Of a DNA stretch of 64,000 bases, positions 26,177 to 34,956 are shown piece by piece. Below the pieces are notes generated by a model that ran no database searches, was not told the DNA's origin, and saw only the letters and a program-made list of their open reading frames with translations. The position numbers and the translations under genes were made by a program. Each line of letters starts with the position of its first letter. Position 1 is the stretch's first letter. Source of the stretch: Natronorubrum daqingense (lineage in GTDB: Archaea; Halobacteriota; Halobacteria; Halobacteriales; Natrialbaceae); the NCBI RefSeq assembly GCF_001971705.1, contig NZ_CP019327.1:2294001-2358000 (forward strand). Direction: 5' to 3'.

Positions 26177-27253
26177 TCAATCGATGTCGACGCGACGGCC
26201 CGTGTCGGCCGATTCGTAGGCTGCCTCGATCGCACGGATGTCCGCGAGGCCGTCCTCGCCGTCGGGTTCGGGATCCGTTCCGGTGAGCACGCAGTAACCG
26301 AAGTAGTCGAACTCCTCGCGGACTTCGTCGACCGGCACCCCCGTGTACTCCATGCGAAGGTCGCCGCTCTCGACGACCATATCCTGGGGCACGACGCCGC
26401 CGAAGGGCGAGGCGATCGAGATCATCCCCTCCGTGCCGACGATCTCGAGTCGGCTGCTCGCGTGAGCGTCGAAACTCGCCGTACAGGAGGCCGTCGCGCC
26501 CGTGTCGAACTCGAGTTGGAACGCGACGTGCTCGTCGACCCGCTCGAAGGGCTCCCCGCTCGAGTGGGTCGTCGCGTAGATTCCCGTCGGATCCGTCTCG
26601 AGGATAAATCTGGTCGTGTTGAGGGGATAGATACCGAGATCGACCAGCGCGCCGCCGCCCGCGAGGTCCGGATCGAGTCGCCAGGAGTCGGGGCTGGCTG
26701 TGTCCAACAGCGGGTGTGAGAACGCGCCGTGGACCTGCACGATGTCGCCGAGGACGCCGTTGCGGACGAGTTCGCGCGTCCGTCGAACCGTCGGCTCGGT
26801 CTGCAATCGGTAGGCGGTCATCAGTGTCACACCGGCGTCGCGGCAAGCGTCGACGATCCCCTGTGCGTCCTCGAGGGACGTCTCGAGGGGTTTCTCACAG
26901 ATGACGTGCAGTCCGCGGGAGGCGGCGGCGCTCGCGTAGGTGCCGTGGGTCGCGTTCGGCGTCGCGATGTAGACGGCGTCGTAGGAGTCCGCGTGGTCGC
27001 CGGCCAGAAATCCGTCGTAGTCGACGACGTACGGGATGTCGAACCGTTCGGCGACGGCTCGCGTCCGATCCGGCGAGCCGGTGACCAGCGTCGTCGTCTC
27101 GCAGTACGTGCTCTCGGCGATGCCGGGAAGCGCGCGCTCTCGGGCGAAGCCGCCGATTCCGACGACGGCCATGCGAACCGTCCCGTCGGGCGACTCGGTC
27201 TCCCAATCTCGTCGCGTGAAATCGACGAACGTGTCCTCGAGTTCCATACTCAT
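26177..27253 (-). CDS. Gfo/Idh/MocA oxidoreductase, D-xylose 1-dehydrogenase (Gfo6)-like
   Basis: The protein has 358 residues. The Rossmann motif VVGIGGFARERALPGI is preceded by FTRRDWETES, a feature of the haloarchaeal Gfo6 sugar dehydrogenases. CEKPLE is the catalytic-lysine motif and GGGALVDLGIYPLNTTRF the typical mid-region. By similarity it could oxidise D-xylose or another aldose to the lactone with NADP. It has no neighbouring xylose genes in this window, so the sugar is uncertain. ATG 27253 or the near ATG 27247 may be used. Confidence 0.85.
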   Translation of the reverse strand: MSMELEDTFVDFTRRDWETESPDGTVRMAVVGIGGFARERALPGIAESTYCETTTLVTGSPDRTRAVAERFDIPYVVDYDGFLAGDHADSYDAVYIATPNATHGTYASAAASRGLHVICEKPLETSLEDAQGIVDACRDAGVTLMTAYRLQTEPTVRRTRELVRNGVLGDIVQVHGAFSHPLLDTASPDSWRLDPDLAGGGALVDLGIYPLNTTRFILETDPTGIYATTHSSGEPFERVDEHVAFQLEFDTGATASCTASFDAHASSRLEIVGTEGMISIASPFGGVVPQDMVVESGDLRMEYTGVPVDEVREEFDYFGYCVLTGTDPEPDGEDGLADIRAIEAAYESADTGRRVDID

Positions 27254-27451
27254 CCTACGAGCGACAGTGAAAAATCGTTAGTTCACAGCGTTCAGAGCGT
27301 CACGGCCGTCTACGTGTTCCGAACGTCGATAACTGACTATCTCGTATTCGAAGGTCGTACCCATCGATGGTATCCGACCGAAATGGTTGTTCGAAGGAAA
27401 AAGTTATTCAATAGAGCCATGTGATGTGAGACTACCAAAAAGTGACCTACG

Positions 27452-28585
27452 ATGGTGAAAATGGAAACCACAGCGCTGGACACCGATCTCAGTCTGTTCA
27501 AATACGACTCCCTCGAGCAATTGCCGCCCCGCTATCGGGATCTCGAGGAAGATGAACGGACGAGACGTATCGAGACGACACTCGAGGAACTCGGCGACGA
27601 CGTCGTGATCCTCGGGCACAACTACCAGCGACGCGAAATCGTCGAGCACGCCGATTTCGTCGGCGACTCCTACCAGCTTTCGAAAGAGGCGGCGAATGCG
27701 GACGCCGAGTACGTGATCTTCGGTGGCGTGACGTTCATGGCGGAAAGCGCGGACATCATTACGGACGACGAGCAGACCGTCATCCTCCCGAGCATGGAGG
27801 CGTCGTGTCCGATGGCCGGGATGGCCGAAGCCCTGCAGGTCGACGCGGCGTGGGCCGAAATTACCGCCGCCGCGCCCGAGGAGAACATCATCCCGATCAC
27901 CTACATGAACTCGTACGCTGACCTGAAGGCGTTCTGTGCGAGTCAGGGTGGCTTGGTTTGTACCTCCTCGAACGCGCACAAGGCGTTCGAGTACGCCTTC
28001 GAGAGGGGTGATAAAGTCCTCTTCCTGCCCGATAAGCACCTCGGCGAGAACACCGCCTACCGGCTGGGCATGGAAGCCGACATCGCCGAGTGGGACCCGT
28101 GGGATCCCGAGGGGAAAGACGCCGCGGACGTCGCCGAGAGCGACATCATCCTCTGGGACGGCTACTGCCAGGTTCACGAGCGATTCCGCGTCGATCACGT
28201 CGAGCAAATTCGGGCCGAACACGAGGATGCAAAGGTCATCGTTCATCCCGAGTGTCGCCGCGAAGTCGTCGAAGCTGCGGACAAAGCCGGCTCAACGGCG
28301 ACGATCTGTGAGACCGTCGAAACGGCCGACCCTGGCGACACTTGGGCGATCGGCACCGAGATCCACCTCACCGAGCACCTCCAACGCTGGCACCCCGAAG
28401 TAAACGTCCTCCCACTCTGTGGGGACGCCTGCATGGACTGCAACGCGATGCGCCAGATCGACCCCAACTACCTGACCTGGGTGCTCGAGGAACTCGTGGC
28501 CGGCCGCGAGCGCAACGTGATCGAGGTCGCCCCCGAAGAGAAAGAACTCGCGACCGTCGCCCTCGAGCGCATGCTCGAGATCTAG
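27452..28585 (+). CDS. nadA: Quinolinate synthase
   Basis: The protein has 377 residues and condenses iminoaspartate with dihydroxyacetone phosphate. GHNYQRREIVEHADFVGDSY, EASCPMAGMAEAL, YMNSYADLKA, FLPDKHLGENTAYR and IVHPECRREVVEAAD are family signatures. The three 4Fe-4S cysteines lie in EASCP, DGYCQ or a near site, and GDACMDCNAM. It is the first gene of nadABC, and nadB begins two bases after its stop. Start is ATG 27452 or 27461; an AT-rich AAAAAGTTATTCAATAG stretch upstream probably holds the promoter. Confidence 0.96.
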   Translation: MVKMETTALDTDLSLFKYDSLEQLPPRYRDLEEDERTRRIETTLEELGDDVVILGHNYQRREIVEHADFVGDSYQLSKEAANADAEYVIFGGVTFMAESADIITDDEQTVILPSMEASCPMAGMAEALQVDAAWAEITAAAPEENIIPITYMNSYADLKAFCASQGGLVCTSSNAHKAFEYAFERGDKVLFLPDKHLGENTAYRLGMEADIAEWDPWDPEGKDAADVAESDIILWDGYCQVHERFRVDHVEQIRAEHEDAKVIVHPECRREVVEAADKAGSTATICETVETADPGDTWAIGTEIHLTEHLQRWHPEVNVLPLCGDACMDCNAMRQIDPNYLTWVLEELVAGRERNVIEVAPEEKELATVALERMLEI

Positions 28586-28587
28586 CC

Positions 28588-30129
28588 ATGACTGACTCAC
28601 AGACTCCAGACGACCACGACACTGCGGAGGTCCTCGTCGTCGGCAGCGGCATCGCCGGCTGTGCGGCCGCGTTGCAGGCTGCCCGGGACGGTGCCGACGT
28701 CTGTCTGGTCACGAAGGCCGAACGCCCGGACGACACCAGCACCGACTGGGCCCAGGGCGGTATCTCGACGACGCGGGACGACCCCGAGAGCCTCAAAACC
28801 GACATCCTCGCAGCCAGCGACGGGACCGCCGATCCCGACGCCATAGACGTGCTCGTCGAAAACGCCGACGACGCAGTCGAGGACGTGCTCCTCGAGACGC
28901 TCGAGATCCCCTTCGACGAAACCGCGGACGGCGAGTTCGACTACACGCGCGAGGCAGCCCACTCCGAAAACAGAATTCTCCACGTCGACGCCGAGACAGG
29001 AACGCACGTCTTGCGGCCGTTTTTGAACCACATCGACGAGCACGAGCGAATCGAGGTGCGCCAGGATACGGCCGCCCTCGAGTTGCTCACCCACGAGGGG
29101 CGCGTCCACGGCGTCCTGACCGACGAGATGGCGACGGGCCACCCCGTCTTTGCGGGGACGACAATCCTCGCGACCGGCGGCATCGGCGCGCTCTACTCGC
29201 GTTCGACCAATCCCGACGACGCGACCGGCGACGGCATCGCCATGGCCGCCCTCGCCGGGGCCGACGTCGCGGACCTCGAGTACGTGCAGTTTCACCCCAC
29301 TGCGTACGATGGTGACGACCCGTTCTTGCTCTCGGAAGCCCTGCGCGGCGAGGGGGCCGTCCTGCGAAACGGTGACGGCGAGCGGTTCATGGCCGACTCC
29401 CACCCCGACGCCGAACTCGCACCCCGCGACGTCGTCGCCCGCGCCGTCGAGACCGAACTCGAGGCGACCGGCGAGGTCGTCCTCGACGTGAGCACTCTCG
29501 AGGGCGAGTTCGACGCCGAGTACCCCGCCCTCGCTCAGAAGTGCCGGGACCGAGGCATCTACGGCACCGAGATTCCGGTCGCGCCCTGTGAGCACTTTCT
29601 GTGTGGCGGAATCGACGTCGACGAGCGCGGGCGAACCTCGCTGGACCGACTCTACGCCGTCGGCGAGTGCGCTCGAACGGGCGTCCACGGCGCGAACCGA
29701 CTCGCGAGTACGAGCCTGCTCGAGGGCCTCGTCTGGGGGCTGCGAGCGGGCGAGGATGCCGCGACTACGGACGCCGACCCCGAGGTCGTCGAGACTCCCG
29801 ACCTCCGCAACAGCGACCCCGAACTTCCAGAACGCTTCGCCGCCGAGAAGGCGGTCCGACTCAGACAGACGATGGACGAGTATCTGGGCCTCGAGCGAGA
29901 CCCCGACGACATCGCCCGAGCGGGTGCCGTCCTCCGACGGCTCAAAGGCGAGGTCGACGCCTACGTCCGAACGCGGACCGCTCGAGACCTCTACGAACTC
30001 CGCAACGCCAGCGTCGTCGCGCTGTTGATCGCGCGCGCTGCGAGCGAGAACGGGGAGTCGGCGGGGTGTCACTACGTCGTCGAGGACTCGAGTGACGAAC
30101 AAATGGCCGAACACCCAACCAGCGACTGA
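28588..30129 (+). CDS. nadB: L-aspartate oxidase
   Basis: The protein has 513 residues and makes iminoaspartate for NadA. The FAD motif VVGSGIAGCAAALQAARDG is at the N-terminus. TDWAQGGI, HTEE-like EAAHSENRILH, YVQFHPTAYDG, and GGIDVDERGRTSLDRLYAVGECARTGVHGANRLASTSLLEGLVWG are characteristic. The C-terminal helical domain (RLRQTMDEYLGLER) is present. Separated from nadA by only two bases and from nadC by five, so the three are one operon. Confidence 0.96.
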   Translation: MTDSQTPDDHDTAEVLVVGSGIAGCAAALQAARDGADVCLVTKAERPDDTSTDWAQGGISTTRDDPESLKTDILAASDGTADPDAIDVLVENADDAVEDVLLETLEIPFDETADGEFDYTREAAHSENRILHVDAETGTHVLRPFLNHIDEHERIEVRQDTAALELLTHEGRVHGVLTDEMATGHPVFAGTTILATGGIGALYSRSTNPDDATGDGIAMAALAGADVADLEYVQFHPTAYDGDDPFLLSEALRGEGAVLRNGDGERFMADSHPDAELAPRDVVARAVETELEATGEVVLDVSTLEGEFDAEYPALAQKCRDRGIYGTEIPVAPCEHFLCGGIDVDERGRTSLDRLYAVGECARTGVHGANRLASTSLLEGLVWGLRAGEDAATTDADPEVVETPDLRNSDPELPERFAAEKAVRLRQTMDEYLGLERDPDDIARAGAVLRRLKGEVDAYVRTRTARDLYELRNASVVALLIARAASENGESAGCHYVVEDSSDEQMAEHPTSD

Positions 30130-30134
30130 TCCAG

Positions 30135-30950
30135 ATGATCACCGACGCACAGGTCGAACGCTGGCTCCGGGAAGACGTCGGCCACCACGACGTGACGAAT
30201 CAGGTGCCCGGCGAGACGACGGGTCGACTCGTCGCGAAAGAATCCGGCGTCGTTGCGGGACTCGAGGCCGCGACGGCCGTCTTCGAGTCTCTCGGCGTCG
30301 ACGTTCGCGACGCGCTCGAGGACGGCACCCCCGTCGAACCCGGGGCCGAACTCCTTCGCGTCGAGGGACCCGCACGCGACGTCCTCAGAGGCGAGCGCGT
30401 CGCCGTCAATCTCGCCGGTCACGCATCGGGAATCGCGACGCGCACTCAGCGGGTCGTCGACGAGGCTCGGAGCGAATCCGACGACGTGCGAATCGCCGCG
30501 ACCCGAAAGACGACGCCCGGCCTGCGCGGCCTCGAGAAACGGGCCGTCGTCGCGGGCGGCGGCGACACGCATCGACTCGACCTCTCGCACATGGTGATGG
30601 TCAAGGACAACCACGTCGCCGAGATGGGCCTCGAGGGTGCCATCGAGCACTTCCGGGAACGAACCTCCTTCGCGACGAACCTCGACGTGGAAGTCGAGAC
30701 GATTTCGGACGCTCCGCGGGCCGCCGAGGCCGGCGCAGACGTCGTCTTGCTCGACAACCTGTCCCCCGACGAGACGGCCGAAGCCGTGTCGTTACTCGCT
30801 GACTACGACGACGTGTTGACGGAGGCGAGCGGTGGCATTACGCTCGAGACGGTCGCCGACTACGCCGCGACGGGCGTCGACGTGATCTCGATGGGATCGC
30901 TCACTCACTCCGCGCCGTCGCTGGACCTGTCGTTTCGGACAGGCGAGTGA
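30135..30950 (+). CDS. nadC: Nicotinate-nucleotide pyrophosphorylase (carboxylating)
   Basis: The protein has 271 residues, the usual length, and converts quinolinate and PRPP to nicotinate mononucleotide. RVAVNLAGHASGIATRTQRVV, ATRKTTPGLRGLEKRAV with the Arg/Lys phosphate contacts, GGGDTHRLDLSHMVMVKDNHV and VLTEASGGITLETV are in order. It completes a nadA-nadB-nadC pathway from aspartate to nicotinate mononucleotide. Confidence 0.96.
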   Translation: MITDAQVERWLREDVGHHDVTNQVPGETTGRLVAKESGVVAGLEAATAVFESLGVDVRDALEDGTPVEPGAELLRVEGPARDVLRGERVAVNLAGHASGIATRTQRVVDEARSESDDVRIAATRKTTPGLRGLEKRAVVAGGGDTHRLDLSHMVMVKDNHVAEMGLEGAIEHFRERTSFATNLDVEVETISDAPRAAEAGADVVLLDNLSPDETAEAVSLLADYDDVLTEASGGITLETVADYAATGVDVISMGSLTHSAPSLDLSFRTGE

Positions 30951-31056
30951 GCGTCGACACCCACTCGAGGGCTGCTCGCTGCTGAGAGCAGGGTAGTTCC
31001 GTCTCGTTGCGCCTGCGCGTGTGTCCCTTTTCCACGCTCGTCGGGAAAGAGTGAGC

Positions 31057-32550
31057 ATGACGGACCTACCGTTAGCACCGGAGACGGGGTGGAACGCACT
31101 GTACCTCGCGGGCGAGTGGACGGAACCCGACGACCGCGAGACGATCACCGTCGAGAACCCCTTCACGCGCGAGGAGATCGCGACCGTTCCGGCCGGAACC
31201 GAGGACGACGTCGATCAGGCCTACGAACGCGCGGCCGCGGCTCAACGGGAGTGGGCCGACCAGCCACCACAGGCTCGAGCGGGCGTGATCACCGCCGCAC
31301 TCGAGTTCGTACAGGACCATCGCGAGGAGATCACGGAGTTGCTCGCCCTCGAGTCGGGCAGCACGCAGGTCAAGTGTGGGGCAGAACTCCAGACCGCGAC
31401 GGGAATGATGCAACAGGCCGCGAGCTACCCCTTCAGGATGGACGGGTCGCACAAGGGATCGACGATTCCCGGCAAGGAGAACGTCGTCGAACGCCAGCCC
31501 GCCGGCGTCGTCGGCGTTATCTCGCCGTGGAACTTCCCGCTGCACCTCTCGATGCGAGCAGTTGCACCGGCGCTCGCGACCGGAAACGCCGTCGTGCTCA
31601 AACCAGCCTCGAACACGCCCATTTCGGGCGGATTACTCCTTGCGCGCATCTTCGAGGAAGCCGGCGTTCCGGAGGGCGTCCTGAGCGTCGTCACCGGCCG
31701 CGGTTCGGCGGTTGGCGACGCGGTTTCGGACCACGATGTTCCGCGCGTGCTCGCCTTTACCGGGTCGACCGAAATCGGCCAGCACGTCGCCGCCAACGCG
31801 GCCGGGAACTGCGCGCTCCCCGCCCTCGAACTCGGTGGCAACAACGTCCACGTCGTCACCGAGAACGCGGATCTCGAGCGCGCCGTCGACGGCGGCGTCT
31901 TCGGCTCGTTTCTCCACCAGGGTCAGGCCTGCATCTCGATCAACCGTCACCTCGTCCACGAGGACGTCTACGACGAGTACGTGGACGCGCTCGCCGACCG
32001 CGCGGCGAGTCTGCCGAGTGGCGATCCGACCGACGAGGAGACGGTGATCGGCCCGATCATCGACGAGAGCCAACGTGACCAGATCCTCGAGTACGTCGAG
32101 GAAACCGTCGACGAAGGTGCGACACTCGAAACCGGCGGCGGGGCGGCCAACATCGACGAGGTCGCTGACTCGCTGGTCGTCGAGCCGACGGTTCTCTCCG
32201 AGGCCGACAACGACATGGCCGCCGCGTGCAACGAACACTTCGGCCCCGTCGCACCAGCGATCCCCTACTCGAGCGACGAGGAGGCGATCGAACTGGCCAA
32301 CGAGACGATCCACGGCCTCTCCGGATCGGTCCACAGCGAGGATCTCGCGCAAGCTCGACGGATCGCCGACGGGATCGAAACCGGAATGATCCACATCAAC
32401 GACCAGCCGATCAACGACGAGCCACACGTTCCCTTCGGCGGGATGAAACAGTCGGGACTGGGGCGGTACAACGCCGACTCGATCCTCGAGGAACTCACGA
32501 CGACCAAGTGGATCTCGATCCAGCGCGAGTCACGCGAGTACCCGTTCTAA
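31057..32550 (+). CDS. Aldehyde dehydrogenase family protein
   Basis: The protein has 497 residues. VVGVISPWNFPLHLSMRAVAPAL, FTGSTEIGQHVA, the catalytic Glu in LELGGNN and the catalytic Cys in QGQACISINR are seen. The closing PFGGMKQSGLGRYN is a family signature. The substrate is likely an aromatic or aliphatic aldehyde. A TATA-like element is not obvious. The ATG 31057 start gives the standard length; the longer frame adds 12 residues. Confidence 0.93.
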   Translation: MTDLPLAPETGWNALYLAGEWTEPDDRETITVENPFTREEIATVPAGTEDDVDQAYERAAAAQREWADQPPQARAGVITAALEFVQDHREEITELLALESGSTQVKCGAELQTATGMMQQAASYPFRMDGSHKGSTIPGKENVVERQPAGVVGVISPWNFPLHLSMRAVAPALATGNAVVLKPASNTPISGGLLLARIFEEAGVPEGVLSVVTGRGSAVGDAVSDHDVPRVLAFTGSTEIGQHVAANAAGNCALPALELGGNNVHVVTENADLERAVDGGVFGSFLHQGQACISINRHLVHEDVYDEYVDALADRAASLPSGDPTDEETVIGPIIDESQRDQILEYVEETVDEGATLETGGGAANIDEVADSLVVEPTVLSEADNDMAAACNEHFGPVAPAIPYSSDEEAIELANETIHGLSGSVHSEDLAQARRIADGIETGMIHINDQPINDEPHVPFGGMKQSGLGRYNADSILEELTTTKWISIQRESREYPF

Positions 32551-32572
32551 GAAGCGACGGCGACGGGAACTC

Positions 32573-32815
32573 TTAGCTGAACCACGAAAACAGGCGACTC
32601 CAACTCCAGACCACGAGCACGAAGAGGACGACCGCAACCAACACGTACAGCGGTAACGCGTCGGCTGCGGGGCCGTGTTCCGGCACGAGAAGGTCGATCC
32701 AGCCCGATCGAACGAGCACGACGACGAGCGCGGCGACGATCAACGAGCCGACGACCACGGTGATCGCTAATCGGTTGTTCTCGACTCGTGATTGTCCCTG
32801 GTCTGGATCCGACAT
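32573..32815 (-). CDS. Small two-helix membrane protein
   Basis: The protein has 80 residues. A polar N-terminus (MSDPDQGQSRVENNR) is followed by helices at about 18-37 and 53-74, and it ends SRLFSWFS. No family recognised. Convergent with the aldehyde dehydrogenase (22 bases). Confidence 0.6.
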   Translation of the reverse strand: MSDPDQGQSRVENNRLAITVVVGSLIVAALVVVLVRSGWIDLLVPEHGPAADALPLYVLVAVVLFVLVVWSWSRLFSWFS

Positions 32816-33003
32816 CGGTCGCTCGAGTGTGCTATTAGTTCCGGACGTGAAACGGTTGCACCTGCACGCTCCACCGACGATCAAGTTCCAAGCCTGCGTT
32901 CGCCGTTGAAACCCGAGCGTCCTAACACAGCGAGACTCGAGGAGTACGCCGACTCGAGTGGGTATGTGAGGAGCGAAGAGTGATGAGAATTGGCGAGAGT
33001 TGG
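32816..33003. other. Spacer between small membrane gene and repeat array
   Basis: No gene was seen. The right end has a short direct repeat, TTGGCGAGAG followed by TTGGCGAGGG (32990-33009), which leads into the first partial tRNA copy. Confidence 0.4.
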
Positions 33004-33250
33004 CGAGGGTTGGGATTTGAACTACGCCGAGACGGTCGCCCTCGCTTCGCTCGGGCGCTGCGACTCGTTTACTTCAAATCCAAATCCGATTGCTGTTGCT
33101 CGCGAATTGCTCACAACAGCAATTCGAGGGTTGGGATTTGAACAACGTGAAGACGGTCCAGAACGCTCGTTTCACCCGCGTTCGGGCTGCGACTTCTCTC
33201 GTTCAAATCCCGCTTGGCGCAGTTGCCACTCACGGGTGTTCGTGGCAACA
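33004..33250. repeat. Two partial copies of the tRNA-Leu 3' end, each inside a palindrome
   Basis: CGAGGGTTGGGATTTGAAC occurs at 33004-33022, 33125-33143 and, as the tRNA itself, 33253-33271. In each of the two extra copies, the T-loop sequence pairs with a distal inverted copy: GGATTTGAA at 33013-33021 with TTCAAATCC at 33073-33081, and GGGATTTGAAC at 33133-33143 with GTTCAAATCCC at 33201-33211. Both interiors share GACGGTC and CTGCGACT. Between the units are separate hairpins, ATTGCTGTTG/CAACAGCAAT (33089-33098 and 33114-33123) and GTTGCCAC/GTGGCAAC (33222-33229 and 33242-33249). The exact repeat covers the acceptor 3' strand, T stem and T loop of the tRNA. Confidence 0.85.
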
Positions 33251-33334
33251 TGCGAGGGTTGGGATTTGAACCCAAGGACCCCTACGGGAGCGGGTCTTAA
33301 GCCCACCGCCGTTGGCCTGCTTGGCTACCCTCGC
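33251..33334 (-). tRNA. tRNA-Leu (anticodon TAA)
   Basis: The minus strand folds as a class II tRNA. Acceptor stem GCGAGGG pairs with CCCTCGC, followed by discriminator A at 33251. D stem GCC/GGC, anticodon stem GTGGG/CCCGC with loop CTTAAGA giving anticodon TAA, a variable arm TCCC-GTA-GGGG, and T arm TTGGG-TTCAAAT-CCCAA. It decodes UUA, a rare codon in GC-rich haloarchaea. CCA is not encoded. Its 3' end is copied twice next to it. Confidence 0.95.
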
Positions 33335-33542
33335 GCAGAATGCACTCGTTCGTTGGCCATACGGTGGGATGTGCGTTTCGATATCGGTGTTCGCATTGTC
33401 CTTCCGCGAGCGACCTTCGCGAGCGGGCCGACAATCCCCCAAGTGGGGGTGAGGAGGCTTTTGGCGGAGGTTTTGCCAGTGACGTGAACGGAGTGAACGG
33501 ACCGCAACAAAAGGTCCTCCTCGAGTATCGACTCGAGAAACG

Positions 33543-33884
33543 CTACCAGTCGACGCTGAGCGTGCCGTCGCCGTGGGGATCCGGCGCGATCTCCTCGTCT
33601 GTCCGTCGGTCGACGACGTGGATACAGCCCTCGTCTTTCTTCGCGGGACAGATCTCCGCCGCACGAACGTTGTGCTCGAGGTCGTCCTCGTCGAAGAAGT
33701 AGGTGTTCGGCTTGGCGATTCCGGAGGCGATGGACATCTCCCAGTTATCGCTGACCTCGGCGCACTTGCCGGCCCCGAAGCACTTGTTGGCCTCGAAGAT
33801 GAGTTTGTAGGGCTTTTCCTCGATCGGCGGGGCGTCGCTCGAGCCGACGTCGCTTGCACGCTGGATACCGTCGTCGTCGCTCAT
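33543..33884 (-). CDS. Ferredoxin with a single iron-sulfur cluster
   Basis: The protein has 113 residues. Cysteines appear as NKCFGAGKCAEV near 34-40 and later ICPAKKDEGCIHVVD. This spacing fits a monocluster 3Fe-4S or 4Fe-4S ferredoxin, not the plant-type 2Fe-2S ferredoxin common in haloarchaea. It should carry electrons for a cytochrome P450 or similar enzyme, which is family knowledge. A tiny frame ends eight bases before its start. Confidence 0.85.
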   Translation of the reverse strand: MSDDDGIQRASDVGSSDAPPIEEKPYKLIFEANKCFGAGKCAEVSDNWEMSIASGIAKPNTYFFDEDDLEHNVRAAEICPAKKDEGCIHVVDRRTDEEIAPDPHGDGTLSVDW

Positions 33885-33891
33885 TGCTAGC

Positions 33892-33972
33892 CTATTCGAC
33901 TGGGTCGTCTTTCAGGTTACGGTCGCCGCGAACGATGCCCCAGAGAATCACACTGATACTGGAGTAGGTCAC
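33892..33972 (-). CDS. Possible 26-residue protein upstream of ferredoxin
   Basis: A frame from GTG 33972 to TAG 33892 reads MTYSSISVILWGIVRGDRNL and ends KDDPVE. The hydrophobic-then-charged pattern looks like a single membrane-surface helix or the C-terminus of a larger protein whose front was replaced by the tandem repeat upstream. It sits close to the ferredoxin start. Composition suggests coding; no other support is available. Confidence 0.35.
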   Translation of the reverse strand: MTYSSISVILWGIVRGDRNLKDDPVE

Positions 33973-34020
33973 ACTGAGACTACGTGAGTCACACCGAGAC
34001 TGCGTGAGTTACGTCGAAAC
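33968..34020. repeat. 20-bp tandem repeat at the end of the SDR gene
   Basis: Two near-identical 20-base units at 33968-33987 and 33988-34007 (three... base differences only at a few sites, core GTCACAC-GAGACT-CGTGA) are followed by a partial third, GTTACGTCGAAAC, which includes the SDR stop codon at 34009-34011. Confidence 0.75.
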
Positions 34021-34956
34021 GGCGGGTTCCGGAAGGTCGTAGGTGATACCCGTCAACTCGCTCGAGACGGCCCAGAGTCGGCGAGCCGTTTCCCGATCGT
34101 AGGACCGATCCGAGGACGCCTGGCGCTCCGGCGACCCGCGCATGGTCGCCAGTCCGCCGGGGCCGTAGTACGCCCCGCCTTCGGCGTCGAGTGCCGTCGC
34201 CGCGTAGAGCGTCGGGAGGGCTCCCGCCTCGGCCGACTGCGCGAAGACGGCGTTCGCGAAGCGACGAAGCGCCGTTCGAATCCACGTGCCGCGGCCCTCG
34301 ATCCCCCGAAACTGCAGTTTCGTATCCGCGTATCCGGGGTGGACGGCGACGCTCATCGCGTTCGCGTCGCCCGCTCGAAACCGTCGCTCGAGTTCGTAGG
34401 CGAACAACACGTTCGCGAGTTTCGACTGGGCGTAGGCGTCCCAGCCGTCGTAGCTCCCCTCGCCGTGGAGGTCATCGAAGTCGATCGTTCCGCGTTCGTG
34501 AAGTCCGCTCGAGACCGTCACCACGCGTGCAGGGTTCGATTCGTCGTCGGTCCGAAGTCGCTCGAGGAGGAGCCCCGTGAGCGCGAAGTGGCCGAGGTGG
34601 TTGACGCCGAATTGCGTCTCGAACCCGTCTTCGGTCTCCCGACGCGGGATCGCCATCGTTCCAGCGTTGTTGATCAGAACGTCGACCGACTCGCCCTCGA
34701 GACGGGTGGCGAACTCGCGAATCGACTCGAGACTCGCTAGATCGCACGATTCGACGCGGAGGTCCGCGTCGGGAACGTCGCCTCGAACGTTCCGGGTAGC
34801 CCTTTCGGCGCTCGAGGCGTCTCGACACGCCATGATAACCGTCGCGCCGTTGCGAGCGAGTTCGCGGGTCGTCTCGAGACCGATTCCGCTGTTCGCACCG
34901 GTGACGACGGCCGTGGTGCCGTGGAGGTCGGGAACGTCCGTTACTGTCCAGCCCAT
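34009..34956 (-). CDS. Short-chain dehydrogenase (retinol dehydrogenase-like)
   Basis: The protein has 315 residues, longer than classical SDRs. TGANSGIGLETTRELARNG is the cofactor motif, NNAGTMAIPR follows, and VTVSSGLHERG plus YAQSKLAN hold the catalytic Ser, Tyr and Lys. CRDASSAER suggests NADP. The long C-terminal part (from VHPGYADTKL) is like retinol dehydrogenase or WWOX-like members. It begins at ATG 34956 (MGWTVTDVPDL). The substrate is unknown. Confidence 0.88.
   Translation of the reverse strand: MGWTVTDVPDLHGTTAVVTGANSGIGLETTRELARNGATVIMACRDASSAERATRNVRGDVPDADLRVESCDLASLESIREFATRLEGESVDVLINNAGTMAIPRRETEDGFETQFGVNHLGHFALTGLLLERLRTDDESNPARVVTVSSGLHERGTIDFDDLHGEGSYDGWDAYAQSKLANVLFAYELERRFRAGDANAMSVAVHPGYADTKLQFRGIEGRGTWIRTALRRFANAVFAQSAEAGALPTLYAATALDAEGGAYYGPGGLATMRGSPERQASSDRSYDRETARRLWAVSSELTGITYDLPEPAVST

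Noticed and set aside
33004-33271. Three identical 19-base repeats with about 100-base spacers, resembling a small CRISPR array
   Set aside because: The repeat equals the tRNA-Leu 3' end, the spacers are long and related to each other, and each unit is palindromic with an inverted T-loop copy; no cas genes are nearby.
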